Shown here one piece after another: positions 9,025 through 18,860 of a stretch of DNA of 44,251 nucleotides. How positions within the stretch are numbered: position 1 is the stretch's first letter; each line of letters opens with the position of its first letter. The notes beneath the pieces were generated by a model that saw nothing but the letters and a program-made list of their open reading frames with translations, was not told where the DNA came from and did no database searches. The position numbers and the translations under genes are program-made. Source of the DNA: Ruminococcus sp. (GTDB lineage Bacteria > Bacillota > Clostridia > Oscillospirales > Ruminococcaceae); NCBI GenBank assembly GCA_015066715.1, contig SVNU01000006.1, forward strand, positions 1 to 44,251. The letters run 5' to 3'.

Positions 9025-9050
9025 ACGCATCAATGACAGAAAACGTTGAA
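9025..9050 (-). promoter_or_regulatory. Possible autoregulatory ECF promoter
   Basis: Read leftward, TTCAAC (9050-9045) is followed after 17 bases by CGT (9027-9025). ECF promoters typically carry an AAC -35 core and a CGT -10 core at this spacing. These elements are short, so chance occurrence is likely enough to keep confidence low. Confidence 0.3.
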
Positions 9051-9093
9051 AACTATTCTTTTTTTATTAAGAAGAAAGTTTTTTAACAGAAAA

Positions 9094-9595
9094 AAATTTA
9101 TATTTATCTTTCTGTTTATATTCTTTACTTTTCTTGCTTGCACAAGAAAAGTAACAAAAGAATGCATACACTTTTTTCTTTTCTCGAAAAGAAAAAAGTC
9201 AGCAAAAAAGAAAAAATTCTATACATGAATTTGTCACTTAAATAATAATGTTTCCCTGTACCTGTCAACTTCATAATTGCAAAGTTAAAAGTCCATTTAT
9301 AGATGGTTGCAATTAAAATAGAATTTGTAAGTTTGAAATTTCAAGCTTTCTCAAAATAAAAGCATTAAAAACATGGGTGGGATATGTCTGAAGTTGACTT
9401 TTAATTATGAGTTTGCTTATTATCAGTCAGATACTGCCTTTTACGGGGAAACAGTCTGAATTCGGTTACAATTATAAGTTTTTATTTTCTTTGTTCAAAC
9501 TTTCTTTTTATAAGAAAGTTTGTGCATTTCTTTGTTACTTTCTTTGTGCAAGCAAAGAAAGTAAAGAATAAGGATAGTATGCTAAATATAAATTT
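9094..9595 (-). repeat. MITE-like repeat element, copy B (inverted)
   Basis: This ~502-base element starts with AAATTTATATTTA and ends with TAAATATAAATTT, a perfect 13-base terminal inverted repeat. The sub-terminal hairpins (CTTGCTTGCACAAG at the left, CTTTGTGCAAGCAAAG at the right) also mirror each other, giving inverted ends of about 80 bases. The centre is the inverse of copy A. Short A/T indels separate the copies. It is wholly non-coding and fills most of the gap 8999-9648; the remainder holds another AT hairpin at about 9056-9083 and the atp terminator. Confidence 0.75.
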
Positions 9596-9616
9596 ACTTT
9601 CCTAGACATTTCTTCA

Positions 9617-9647
9617 CAAAAAAGGAGCTGTTTTTCACAGCTCCTTT
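9617..9647 (-). terminator. Terminator of the ATP synthase operon
   Basis: AAAGGAGCTG (9621-9630) pairs with CAGCTCCTTT (9638-9647). Read leftward the stem runs into TTTTTTGTG. It begins two bases after the atpC stop codon. Confidence 0.85.
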
Positions 9648-9648
9648 G

Positions 9649-10049
9649 TTATTTTTTGTTATATACACTAATTCTGTTAAGTGCTCTTTTAAGTTTCATT
9701 TCCGCAAGGCGGTGTTCAAAATCGCTCTTTGTTTCCTTCAGACGCTTTTCAGCATCTGCCTGTGAACGCTTTGCCCACTCAATATCAATTTCATCTGCCC
9801 ATTCAGCCGCCATTGCAAGAATTGTTGTCACTTCCTTTGAAACCTTTAAAACTCCTCCCGAAATAGCAGCAGTTTTAAACTGTCCGTCAATCTTGACACG
9901 GAAAGGTCCTGCAGGAAGATCCGATACATAGTTTTCATGTCCGGCAAGTACACCAAGGTCACCTTCGGTAGTACGAACAATAATCTGTTCTGTTTCACCT
10001 TCAAAGAAAACCTTCTCAGGAGTAATAATTTTAAGTTTATAGGATTTCA

Positions 10050-10050
<1 letters not shown>
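9649..10050 (-). CDS. atpC: ATP synthase F1 epsilon subunit
   Basis: The 133-residue epsilon subunit is part of the central stalk that links the c ring to the catalytic head, and it can restrain ATP hydrolysis. The N-terminal beta-sandwich shows the family pattern (KLKIITPEKVFFEGE, then TTEGDLGVLAGHENYVSDL), followed by the C-terminal helical hairpin (residues about 90-130). The length is normal. The start ATG overlaps the atpD stop by one base (TGATG), so translation is coupled. It is the last gene of the operon, with a terminator directly after it. Confidence 0.95.
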
Positions 10051-11474
<1,424 letters not shown>

Positions 11475-11541
11475 TTAGCCGCCGTTTAATAACGGGAATA
11501 AATCCCTGATAAATTTAATTTTCCACTGAAATGAACAGTTA

Positions 11542-12405
11542 TTATTCCTGTGCGTTTGCACCACCGACAATTTCAGTGATTTCCTGTGTAATAGCACCCT
11601 GACGGGCTCTGTTATATACAAGAGAAAGACTGTTAATCATTTCTGTTGCATTATCAGTTGCATTTTCCATTGCAATACGTCTTGCTGCCTGTTCAGCCGC
11701 AAATGAATCTACAATTGCGCCAAACAGAACACCTGCTACATATCTTGGGATAAGCGAATCAAAAACCGCTTCTGCTGACGGTTCATAATTAGTAAGACTG
11801 ATATTTGTCTTATCCGTCTGAATATCAACAGGAATAACAGCCATATGCTTTTCCTCCTGAAGCAAAGGAGAAACACAGTCTGTATAGAAAAGCTCTACCC
11901 TGTCAATTTTATCCTTATTATAAACGTCAATAATTTTATCCGCAATACTCATTGCACCGTAAACGGTAATGCTCTCACCGATATTTTCATAGCGTGTCAT
12001 AATTTTGAATTTTCTTTTTTCAAAATATTCAATCGCTTTTTTACCAATCGGAAGAATAACTGCATCCTGTCCTGCCTTTACGATTTCGTCATATCTGTTT
12101 TGAGCAAGCTTAATGACATTTGCATTAAAACCGCCTGCCAAGCCTCTGTCACCCGCAATAACAACCATAAGAGTAACATTGGCTTTTCTTTTACGTGTAT
12201 AAATAGAACTGAATGTTGCGTCCTCCCTTACGATTTCGCACATTGTTTCATACATCGAATTAAAAAACGGTTTTGAATTATCTGCCTTTTCCTTAGCTTT
12301 TCTCAGCTTTGACGAAGCAACAAGCTGCATAGCATTGGTAATCTGTTTAGTACTTTCAACACTCTTTATGCGGCGTTTTATATCCTTCATATTTGATGAA
12401 GCCAT
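11542..12405 (-). CDS. atpG: ATP synthase F1 gamma subunit
   Basis: The 287-residue gamma subunit is the rotating shaft inside the alpha/beta hexamer. Both terminal helices that form the shaft are clear: the N-terminal DIKRRIKSVESTKQITNAM and the C-terminal MENATDNATEMINSLSLVYNRARQ followed by ITQEITEIVGGA. The central Rossmann-like part contains GDRGLAGGFNANV. The length is normal for Firmicutes. It lies 49 bases downstream of atpA in the operon. Confidence 0.97.
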   Translation of the reverse strand: MASSNMKDIKRRIKSVESTKQITNAMQLVASSKLRKAKEKADNSKPFFNSMYETMCEIVREDATFSSIYTRKRKANVTLMVVIAGDRGLAGGFNANVIKLAQNRYDEIVKAGQDAVILPIGKKAIEYFEKRKFKIMTRYENIGESITVYGAMSIADKIIDVYNKDKIDRVELFYTDCVSPLLQEEKHMAVIPVDIQTDKTNISLTNYEPSAEAVFDSLIPRYVAGVLFGAIVDSFAAEQAARRIAMENATDNATEMINSLSLVYNRARQGAITQEITEIVGGANAQE

Positions 12406-12454
12406 AAATTATTCTCCATTCAGAGCCGCTGCATCTGCTGCGGCACGCCGTATT

Positions 12455-13969
12455 TTATTTGTTAGCTATAAACTTCTTTGTGAACGAATCAAGAACCTCA
12501 TTAAGCTTGTTCTTGTTTTCATCTGTCATATCCTTTGTATCGGAAATTGACTTTATTATTTCAGGATAAGACTCACTGATATGTTCAAGCAGTTCCTTTT
12601 CGTATTCCGAGATAAGCTCTGTCGGAACATCTGTAAGATAACCGTTTACAACTGCAAAGATAATAATAACCTGATTTTCAACTGTAAGCGGTGAATTTCT
12701 GTTCTGCTTTAAAACTTCAACTACTCGTTCACCAAGAGCAAGTCTTGCCTTGGTATCAGCATCAAGGTCTGAGCCGAACTGCGAGAAGGACTGAAGCTCA
12801 CGATACTGAGAGTAAGTAAGCTTGAGTGATGAAGAAACCTTCTTCATAGCCTTAATCTGTGCCGCACTACCAACTCGTGATACTGAAATACCAGGGTTAA
12901 CCGCAGGTCTTACACCTGAGTTAAAGAGGTCTGTTTCAAGGAATATCTGACCGTCTGTAATTGAAATTACATTTGTCGGGATATAGGCTGAAACGTCACC
13001 CGCCTGAGTTTCGATAATCGGAAGGGCTGTAAGGCTTCCTCCGCCATAGTTTTCATTAAGACAGCATGCTCTCTCAAGAAGTCTTGAGTGCAGATAGAAT
13101 ACGTCACCAGGATATGCTTCACGTCCCGGCGGTCTTTTCAGAAGCAGTGAAAGCGCACGATACGCAACAGCATGCTTTGAAAGGTCGTCATAGATACAAA
13201 GTACATCCTTGCCCTTGTTCAGGAAGTATTCACCCATAGCACAGCCGGAGTACGGAGCGATATACTGAAGCGGTGCAAGCTCTGAAGCACTCGCTGATAC
13301 AACAATTGTGTATCTCATAGCGCCTGCTTTTTCAAGTGTTTCAACAACATTTGCAACAGTAGAACGCTTCTGACCGATTGCAACGTAAATACATATAACA
13401 TCCTGATCCTTCTGGTTGATGATAGTATCCAGAGCGATGGCGGTCTTACCTGTCTGTCTGTCACCGATAATCAGCTCACGCTGACCACGTCCGATAGGAA
13501 TCATTGAGTCGATAGCCTTGATACCAGTCTGCAGTGGCTTATGAACCGACTTTCTTGTAATGATACCCGGAGCGATTTTTTCAATCGGCTCTGTTTTTTC
13601 TGTAACAATTGCACCCTTGCCGTCGATAGGCTGTCCGAGAGCATTAACAACTCTGCCGAGCAGCTCCTCACCAACAGGTACTGATACAATTTTATTTGTT
13701 CTCTTAACCGGATCGCCTTCCTTGATTGCCGAGTCAGAACCAAGCATAACTGCACCTACGAAATCCTGTTCAAGGTTCAGCGCCATACCGTAAACTCCGC
13801 CTTCAAATTCCAGAAGCTCACCTGACATACAGCTTTCAAGTCCGTGAACTGTCGCAATACCGTCACCTACAGTAACAACTGTACCGACATCTTTAAGTTC
13901 AAGCTTTGAGCTGTAATTTTTTATTTGTTCCTTAATAATACCGGTTATTTCATCCGGGCGTAAGTTCAT
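12455..13969 (-). CDS. atpA: ATP synthase F1 alpha subunit
   Basis: The 504-residue alpha subunit forms the non-catalytic nucleotide sites of the F1 head. It has the Walker A loop [10 protein letters not shown] near residue 170, [15 protein letters not shown] as Walker B region, and the [22 protein letters not shown] block. The conserved arginine segment [12 protein letters not shown] is in the region that reaches the neighbouring beta site. The C-terminal helical domain is full length. It is 15 bases after atpH. Confidence 0.98.
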   Translation of the reverse strand: MNLRPDEITGIIKEQIKNYSSKLELKDVGTVVTVGDGIATVHGLESCMSGELLEFEGGVYGMALNLEQDFVGAVMLGSDSAIKEGDPVKRTNKIVSVPVGEELLGRVVNALGQPIDGKGAIVTEKTEPIEKIAPGIITRKSVHKPLQTGIKAIDSMIPIGRGQRELIIGDRQTGKTAIALDTIINQKDQDVICIYVAIGQKRSTVANVVETLEKAGAMRYTIVVSASASELAPLQYIAPYSGCAMGEYFLNKGKDVLCIYDDLSKHAVAYRALSLLLKRPPGREAYPGDVFYLHSRLLERACCLNENYGGGSLTALPIIETQAGDVSAYIPTNVISITDGQIFLETDLFNSGVRPAVNPGISVSRVGSAAQIKAMKKVSSSLKLTYSQYRELQSFSQFGSDLDADTKARLALGERVVEVLKQNRNSPLTVENQVIIIFAVVNGYLTDVPTELISEYEKELLEHISESYPEIIKSISDTKDMTDENKNKLNEVLDSFTKKFIANK

Positions 13970-13984
13970 TAATACACCTTCATT

Positions 13985-14515
13985 CTATTGTATTTTTAAC
14001 GATGAAGCAATAGCTTCGATTTTACCCTTAACACTGTTATCAATCTGTGAATTGCCCACACGGAGAATGATTCCGCCGATTATTGACGGGTCAACCTCCT
14101 CTTTAAGCTTAACAGTCTTTCCGGATTGTACTTCAAGCTTTTTAACAAGCTTTTGTCTTGCTTCGGGTTTGAGCGGAATACTTGTTATAACAGTCATTTC
14201 CGCAATGTTATTGTGGTCATTGTAAAGCTGATTGAATAAATCAGTCATTTTCCCGAAATAAGTAATTCTGTTTTTGTCTGTTACAAGGCAGATAAAATCA
14301 CGTACTGTACCCTCTGTGCCGAAAATTTTATCCAGCACATTCTGCTTTTCTTCACGCAGTATCACCGGTGAATCAAGCAGCGAAACAAGTTCAGGGTTTT
14401 CATCAAAGATTTTTCTGCACTCATTCATATCACCGTAAATCTCATCAAGATTTCCGGCTTCAAGGCCTAATTCAAAAAGCGCCTGGGCATATAATTTTCC
14501 TACATCACCCGTCAT
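13985..14515 (-). CDS. atpH: ATP synthase F1 delta subunit
   Basis: The 176-residue delta subunit ties the peripheral b stalk to the top of the alpha/beta head. It has the N-terminal helical bundle (YAQALFELGLEAG and VSLLDSPVILREEKQNVLDKIF split by linker) and the C-terminal signature VDPSIIGGIILRVGNSQID, which is highly characteristic. Its start overlaps the atpF stop (ATGA), as is common for these two stalk genes. Confidence 0.96.
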   Translation of the reverse strand: MTGDVGKLYAQALFELGLEAGNLDEIYGDMNECRKIFDENPELVSLLDSPVILREEKQNVLDKIFGTEGTVRDFICLVTDKNRITYFGKMTDLFNQLYNDHNNIAEMTVITSIPLKPEARQKLVKKLEVQSGKTVKLKEEVDPSIIGGIILRVGNSQIDNSVKGKIEAIASSLKIQ

Positions 14516-15024
14516 TTCAAATCACCTACATTTTCAATAAAATCATTGATAAATCTATCGTGATCAGCCTCGCTAATTTCTTTTTCAACAACTTTTTCTG
14601 CCACAAGAACAGCAAGCTCGGAGATTTCTCCTCGCAGCTCGTTCTGAGCACGTTTCTTTTCTCTTTCGATATCCTCTTCGGCTCTTACCTTTATGGCAGC
14701 AGCTTCACTTTTCGCATCTGCAATAATCTGTTCTGAATGAGACTGCGCCTTTTTAGTGGCAGCCTTTACCATTTCAGCAGATTCTTCTCTTGCATTTTCC
14801 ATGAGACCTGTGTATTCAGATTCAAGATTCTTAGCGTTTTCAAGAGCTTCGTCAGCCTTTTTATAGGTTTCTGAAACCTCATTCTGACGCTGGTCCAGAA
14901 TCTTATGAACCCTGTCAAAGAGAAAATGCTTGAACACCCATACCAATATAAGCAGGTTGCAGAGCGTAAAAAATATAGTGCCGATGTCAATGGATAAAAA
15001 AGATAACTGATTCGGCATTTCCAT
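14512..15024 (-). CDS. atpF: ATP synthase F0 b subunit
   Basis: The 170-residue b subunit is the peripheral stalk that stops the head from rotating with the shaft. It has one N-terminal membrane helix (about residues 12-32, IGTIFFTLCNLLILVWVF) and a long charged coiled-coil rich in Ala, Glu and Lys. The segment HFLFDRVHKILDQRQNEV just after the membrane helix is typical of the family. There is a single b gene and no b-prime. It overlaps atpH by four bases and follows atpE by 34. Confidence 0.95.
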   Translation of the reverse strand: MEMPNQLSFLSIDIGTIFFTLCNLLILVWVFKHFLFDRVHKILDQRQNEVSETYKKADEALENAKNLESEYTGLMENAREESAEMVKAATKKAQSHSEQIIADAKSEAAAIKVRAEEDIEREKKRAQNELRGEISELAVLVAEKVVEKEISEADHDRFINDFIENVGDLK

Positions 15025-15058
15025 TCAAATTTCCTCCGATTTATTATTTGTTTTTTTC

Positions 15059-15334
<276 letters not shown>

Positions 15335-15412
15335 TTACTCCATTTCTCCGCCGGTTTAATGTTGAAATTTAACGTCTTTTCCGGGGTAAAAGACTGTTTT
15401 TCAGAAGATAAG

Positions 15413-16144
15413 CTAATCCTCCGATTTTGCATTTGCAATATTTGCCATTGTAAGCATCATAAAGATAAATGCCTGCATAAATCCTGTGAACAGGTCAAAG
15501 TAAAGCGACAGAACTGCCGGAATACCGATATTGAAAATCGGGAACTGAAGTCCGATTGCCAGTGAAAGACCTGTCAGGGCAAAATAAAGAAGACTTGTAA
15601 TGATAGTACCGCCGCCGATGTTACCGAAATGACGGAACGCCATTGAAACAGGTGTTGAAACTTCACTTATGATGTTAAGGGGATTGATAAAGCTCTTTAA
15701 GTAACCACCGATACCATCCGCCTTGATTTTCGCACGTTCAATAAGTACAAATGTCATAAGTGCCCATGTCAGAACAGTACTGAAGTCTGCTGTAACAGGA
15801 CGAAGTCCCGTAAGCCCGATAAGACTTCCGAATATTGACGATGCAAACAGCGCTCCGATATACGGTGCAAACCATTTATACTCTTTTCCCATCGCACTCA
15901 GAACCTGATTATCGACAATTTCGACAAGAAATTCAGCTATAACCTGCCGTTTTCGTGTAGGCTTAACTGTCATATTATGAGTCAGAAACAGGACAAGGGC
16001 TATAAGACCTGCCATAACCAGCCAGCTTATGATAATAGTTTCGGTAAGATTTATTCTGAAACCGAAAATTTCAAAGCTGAAGGCTATCTTAGGACCGCCA
16101 ACTTCAATTTCTCTGACGCCCTGAAAAAAATCAGACACCTTCAT
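15413..16144 (-). CDS. atpB: ATP synthase F0 a subunit
   Basis: The 243-residue a subunit is the membrane stator that provides the two half-channels for ions. The essential arginine is in SMAFRHFGNIGGG, in the fourth-helix region; the final two helices contain SLYFDLFTGFMQAFIFMMLTM interrupted normally. Five or six hydrophobic segments are visible. The start overlaps the upstream atpI-like stop (ATGA) and atpE begins 84 bases downstream. The a and c subunits together decide the coupling ion, so this gene should be read together with the Na+-type site in atpE. Confidence 0.97.
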   Translation of the reverse strand: MKVSDFFQGVREIEVGGPKIAFSFEIFGFRINLTETIIISWLVMAGLIALVLFLTHNMTVKPTRKRQVIAEFLVEIVDNQVLSAMGKEYKWFAPYIGALFASSIFGSLIGLTGLRPVTADFSTVLTWALMTFVLIERAKIKADGIGGYLKSFINPLNIISEVSTPVSMAFRHFGNIGGGTIITSLLYFALTGLSLAIGLQFPIFNIGIPAVLSLYFDLFTGFMQAFIFMMLTMANIANAKSED

Positions 16145-16527
16145 TCAGCCTTTTCCTCCTTCCTCAGTAATGTTTTTTCTCCATAAACAAGCTTTGGATA
16201 GAAATAAGGGATAACAGCAGCGATCATACATTCAGTACACCAGAGCATTGCTATTACAGTGAGCAATGATACAACAGACATTCTGATGATATACCATATA
16301 ACCATTTTTGTGCTGTTTTTGTTCCCACCTCTTTTTACAATGTCGTATAAAGACCTGTTAAGAAGAAACAGATTCAGCAGCATTCCGGATGTTCCGATAA
16401 GTAGTCCGGCTGCTACCGACAAGGTAAATCCAACAAAAACAGAGGATATCAGATATACTGCAATGTTCAGAAAAACCGTTCTTATTAAAATTATTTTCAA
16501 TTCTTTTATAAAAGCCTCTTTTTCCAA
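16141..16527 (-). CDS. AtpI-like ATP synthase-associated membrane protein
   Basis: The 128-residue product has four hydrophobic segments (NIAVYLISSVFVGFTLSVAA, GLLIGTSGMLLNLFLLNRSL and two more) separated by short charged loops. It stands at the first position of the atp operon, where AtpI/UncI proteins are found, and these help assemble the c ring and may act in Mg2+ entry. Sequence similarity to classical AtpI is weak, so the name rests mostly on position and topology. I chose the TTG at 16527 because GGAGG lies 6 bases before it; a longer frame starting at another TTG (16548) has no ribosome site. Its stop overlaps the atpB start. Confidence 0.8.
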   Translation of the reverse strand: MEKEAFIKELKIILIRTVFLNIAVYLISSVFVGFTLSVAAGLLIGTSGMLLNLFLLNRSLYDIVKRGGNKNSTKMVIWYIIRMSVVSLLTVIAMLWCTECMIAAVIPYFYPKLVYGEKTLLRKEEKAE

Positions 16528-16573
16528 ATGTACCCTCCGAGATTTCAATTCACCTTTTGAATGTCATAACTCT

Positions 16574-16601
16574 ATTATACCATAAATTTGAAAAAAATCA
16601 A
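16574..16601 (-). promoter_or_regulatory. Promoter of the ATP synthase operon
   Basis: Read leftward, TTGATT (16601-16596) is followed after 16 bases by TATAAT (16579-16574), about 47 bases before the atpI-like start. The gap 16528-16872 is very AT-rich and contains this promoter and a divergent one; nothing else is recognisable in it. Confidence 0.65.
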
Positions 16602-16779
16602 TAATTTTTCGCAAATTTTTTCGCCTTATTTATAAAAAATGTATATTTACACTGTATAATCTTGAGCAAAGTGTTGTAAATCAAGCAAATACATATCATC
16701 AGAGCAACAATAATTTTTATAAAAAAATAACTTTTATTTTGTAAAAATAAAAAATTTAATATTTTTTTGTTGAAAATGA

Positions 16780-16808
16780 TTGAAATTCGTTAAAAAATAG
16801 TATACAAT
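16780..16808 (+). promoter_or_regulatory. Promoter of the Enzyme I-like/HAD gene
   Basis: TTGAAA (16780-16785) and TACAAT (16803-16808) are 17 bases apart, 65 bases upstream of the ATG at 16873. The surrounding sequence is very A/T-rich, which raises the chance of a random match. Confidence 0.5.
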
Positions 16809-16872
16809 AATAAGTAGATAAATATTTTTATTTCATATAAATAAACGCCACCTTTTAAAGAAAGGCAAAATA

Positions 16873-17172
16873 ATGAAAATAATTAAAGGAACAAGCATAA
16901 GCAAGGGCATTGCTTTCGGACATATCCATTTTCAGAACGTGCAGCTTCCTGAAATCGGAGAACAGTTTACAGATTCCCCTGAAAATGAGGTTATGCGCTT
17001 TAGCAAAGCCTGCGCCGATACGCTTAATCTTCTGCAGACGCTTTACGAAAAAACCATAAACATTGCCGGTGAATCAGATGCCAAGATTTTCAGCATACAG
17101 CAGATGATGCTTCATGACAGTGATTATGTAAACACAATAATAAGGCTTCAGAACAGAAAATTACTCTGCTGA
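16873..17172 (+). CDS. Enzyme I-like N-terminal domain (fragment 1 of a frameshifted gene)
   Basis: The frame encodes 99 residues resembling the start of phosphotransferase system Enzyme I. It shows the initial strand (KIIKGTSISKGIAFGHIHF) and the helical segment that in Enzyme I docks HPr, including AKIFSIQQMMLHDSDYVNTI. It then runs out of frame in RKLLC and stops at 17172. The expected continuation (ENYSAEYAVYKTANKFIDFF) is present in the next frame from about 17156, so the two frames were one gene. A one-base insertion or two-base loss near 17147-17160 accounts for it. This could be a real inactivating change or a sequencing error. AAAGG lies upstream of the ATG. Confidence 0.8.
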   Translation: MKIIKGTSISKGIAFGHIHFQNVQLPEIGEQFTDSPENEVMRFSKACADTLNLLQTLYEKTINIAGESDAKIFSIQQMMLHDSDYVNTIIRLQNRKLLC

Positions 17173-17215
17173 ATACGCTGTATATAAAACTGCAAATAAA
17201 TTTATCGATTTCTTT

Positions 17216-18490
17216 ATGGGTATGGATAATGAAATAATGCGTTCAAAATCTGCTGACATTATTGACATTTCGTGCCATATTATAAAGTACCTTACAACAG
17301 GTCAGCGATTCATAGATGTCCCGAAAATTTCTGATGCAATTATAATTTCAAATCTGTTTATCCCGAGTCAGGTTATCGGACTTGGCATTGCATCTGTCAA
17401 TGCACTTGTTGTTGTCAGCGGAATGAAAAAATCCCATGCATCATTTCTGACAAGAAAGCTTGAAATTCCATCTGTTATAAATGTCTGTGAAATTGACCGT
17501 GAAATGGAAGGCAGGTTTGCGGCGGTTGACGGATTCAACGGTGAAATTATTATTGAACCGGATGAGGAAACAATAGCATTATTGAAATTACGTCAAAAAC
17601 GATATGCACAGATTAAATGTGCCATGAATAATGCTGTCAGCAAAAAAGCACTGAACGAAAACAAACAGAAAGTCAAGCTTATTGCACTTGACCTTGACGG
17701 AACAATTATCAGTAATTCAACAAATATTTCGGAAAAATGCATTGACGCTATAAATGCAGCTGACAAAAAGGGCATTACCGTTGCAGTGTGTACAGGACGT
17801 GTAATGGGAGAAATCCCTGAAAAAATCAGAAATATCGAAAGCATAAAATATTTCATTACATCAGGTGGTTCATCAATTACAACTGACAAGAAATTCCCGC
17901 TTTACAGTGATACTATTGAAACAGAAACAGTTGACAGTATTCTTGAAATTCTAAGCGATTATGATTGTCTTATCGACCTTTACATTGACGGTCAGGGATA
18001 CATGCAGAAATCTGACCTTGAAAAGCTTGAGCACTTCAATGTAACCGATGGCTTTGACGAAATTTTACATACGGCACGAAGCTTTACTGATAATATTCTT
18101 GAATACTACTATTCAAACAGACCAAGTCTTGAAAAAATCAACCTTTTCTTTGCACATAAAAAGGACAGAAATGAGGCTATTTACCGTATCAGCAAGCTTG
18201 ACCCTGCACCAAAGGTTGCGCACTCGATGGCGTATAATCTTGAAGTTACATCAAGCACCTCCTGCAAAGGTCAGGCGCTTCAGTATCTTACCCGTGTGCT
18301 TGGTGCTGACATGTCAGAAGTAATGGCAATGGGGGACAGCAATAATGACATCTCCATGCTGAAGCTTGCCGGCGTTTCCGTTGCTATGGGAAATGCTTCC
18401 GAATCTGTCAGAAATGTTGCAAGATATATTACAGACACCTGCGAAAACAACGGTGCGGCAAAGGCTATTGAGCTTTATGCGTTAAAATAA
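17216..18490 (+). CDS. Enzyme I phospho-His domain fused to HAD (Cof-type) phosphatase, fragment 2
   Basis: Coding similarity starts near 17156, before the first in-frame ATG at 17216. Residues 1-120 are the swivelling phospho-histidine domain of Enzyme I, with the phospho-acceptor signature SGMKKSHASFLTRKLEIPSV (usual form GGxTSHxAIxAR). From about residue 150 the protein becomes a Cof-type HAD hydrolase: motif I ALDLDGTI, motif II within VCTGRV and ITSGGSS, the motif III lysine in SCKGQAL, and motif IV AMGDSNNDISML. The C-terminal PEP-binding barrel of Enzyme I is absent, so the protein should not take phosphate from PEP. The HAD half looks intact. The two domains may together form a phosphate drain or a HAD tuned by phosphorylation, but this is speculation. 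A terminator follows. Confidence 0.85.
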   Translation: MGMDNEIMRSKSADIIDISCHIIKYLTTGQRFIDVPKISDAIIISNLFIPSQVIGLGIASVNALVVVSGMKKSHASFLTRKLEIPSVINVCEIDREMEGRFAAVDGFNGEIIIEPDEETIALLKLRQKRYAQIKCAMNNAVSKKALNENKQKVKLIALDLDGTIISNSTNISEKCIDAINAADKKGITVAVCTGRVMGEIPEKIRNIESIKYFITSGGSSITTDKKFPLYSDTIETETVDSILEILSDYDCLIDLYIDGQGYMQKSDLEKLEHFNVTDGFDEILHTARSFTDNILEYYYSNRPSLEKINLFFAHKKDRNEAIYRISKLDPAPKVAHSMAYNLEVTSSTSCKGQALQYLTRVLGADMSEVMAMGDSNNDISMLKLAGVSVAMGNASESVRNVARYITDTCENNGAAKAIELYALK

Positions 18491-18554
18491 TAACATTCAG
18501 AGTTGTAATTAATTTCTTTATTTGAAGTTTTCAGAAAAAGTTAATTTTATGCTG

Positions 18555-18586
18555 ACGGGTGACCAGTGGTCACCCGTTGTTTTTTA
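18555..18586 (+). terminator. Terminator after the HAD fusion gene
   Basis: ACGGGTGACCA pairs with TGGTCACCCGT (18555-18577) and is followed by TTGTTTTTT. The hairpin lies 65 bases after the stop. Confidence 0.8.
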
Positions 18587-18637
18587 TAGGATAAATTATA
18601 TTCAGCTCATAAACATTTTGTTGTCTGTGCCTGTGAT

Positions 18638-18710
18638 TTGTAGGGGCGAGCAATGCTCGCCCGTAAAACAAACTGTAATTCGAACGGGCGGTCATTGACC
18701 GCCCCTACAA
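18638..18710. repeat. GC-rich inverted intergenic repeat
   Basis: TTGTAGGGGCG at the left is the inverse of CGCCCCTACAA at the right, and each side also forms its own hairpin (GGGCGAGCAATGCTCGCCC; GGGCGGTCATTGACCGCCC). The element resembles the scattered GTAGGGGCG-type intergenic repeats of clostridia. The 13-base motif TAAATATAAATTT, which ends the MITE-like elements elsewhere, follows at 18735-18747. The gap 18491-18860 contains no gene, only the terminator, this repeat and the spoIIP promoter candidate. Confidence 0.7.
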
Positions 18711-18795
18711 CAAAAATCAAATAAAGTAGAACACTAAATATAAATTTTCCCAATAAAGATTTTTTACAGTACATAAAGAAACTGCCTTTTTTGTG

Positions 18796-18824
18796 ACATA
18801 TTTATATTTGAAAGTGAATATAAT
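18796..18824 (+). promoter_or_regulatory. Possible sigma-E promoter of spoIIP
   Basis: ACATATT (18796-18802) and AATATAAT (18817-18824), 14 bases apart, resemble the Bacillus sigma-E elements KMATATT and CATACAMT at the usual spacing. In Bacillus subtilis spoIIP is a sigma-E gene, which supports the reading. The region is AT-rich, so the match is not decisive. Confidence 0.4.
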
Positions 18825-18860
18825 TCTACTATTAACCAATAGTAGAAAGTGTGGGGTCAG

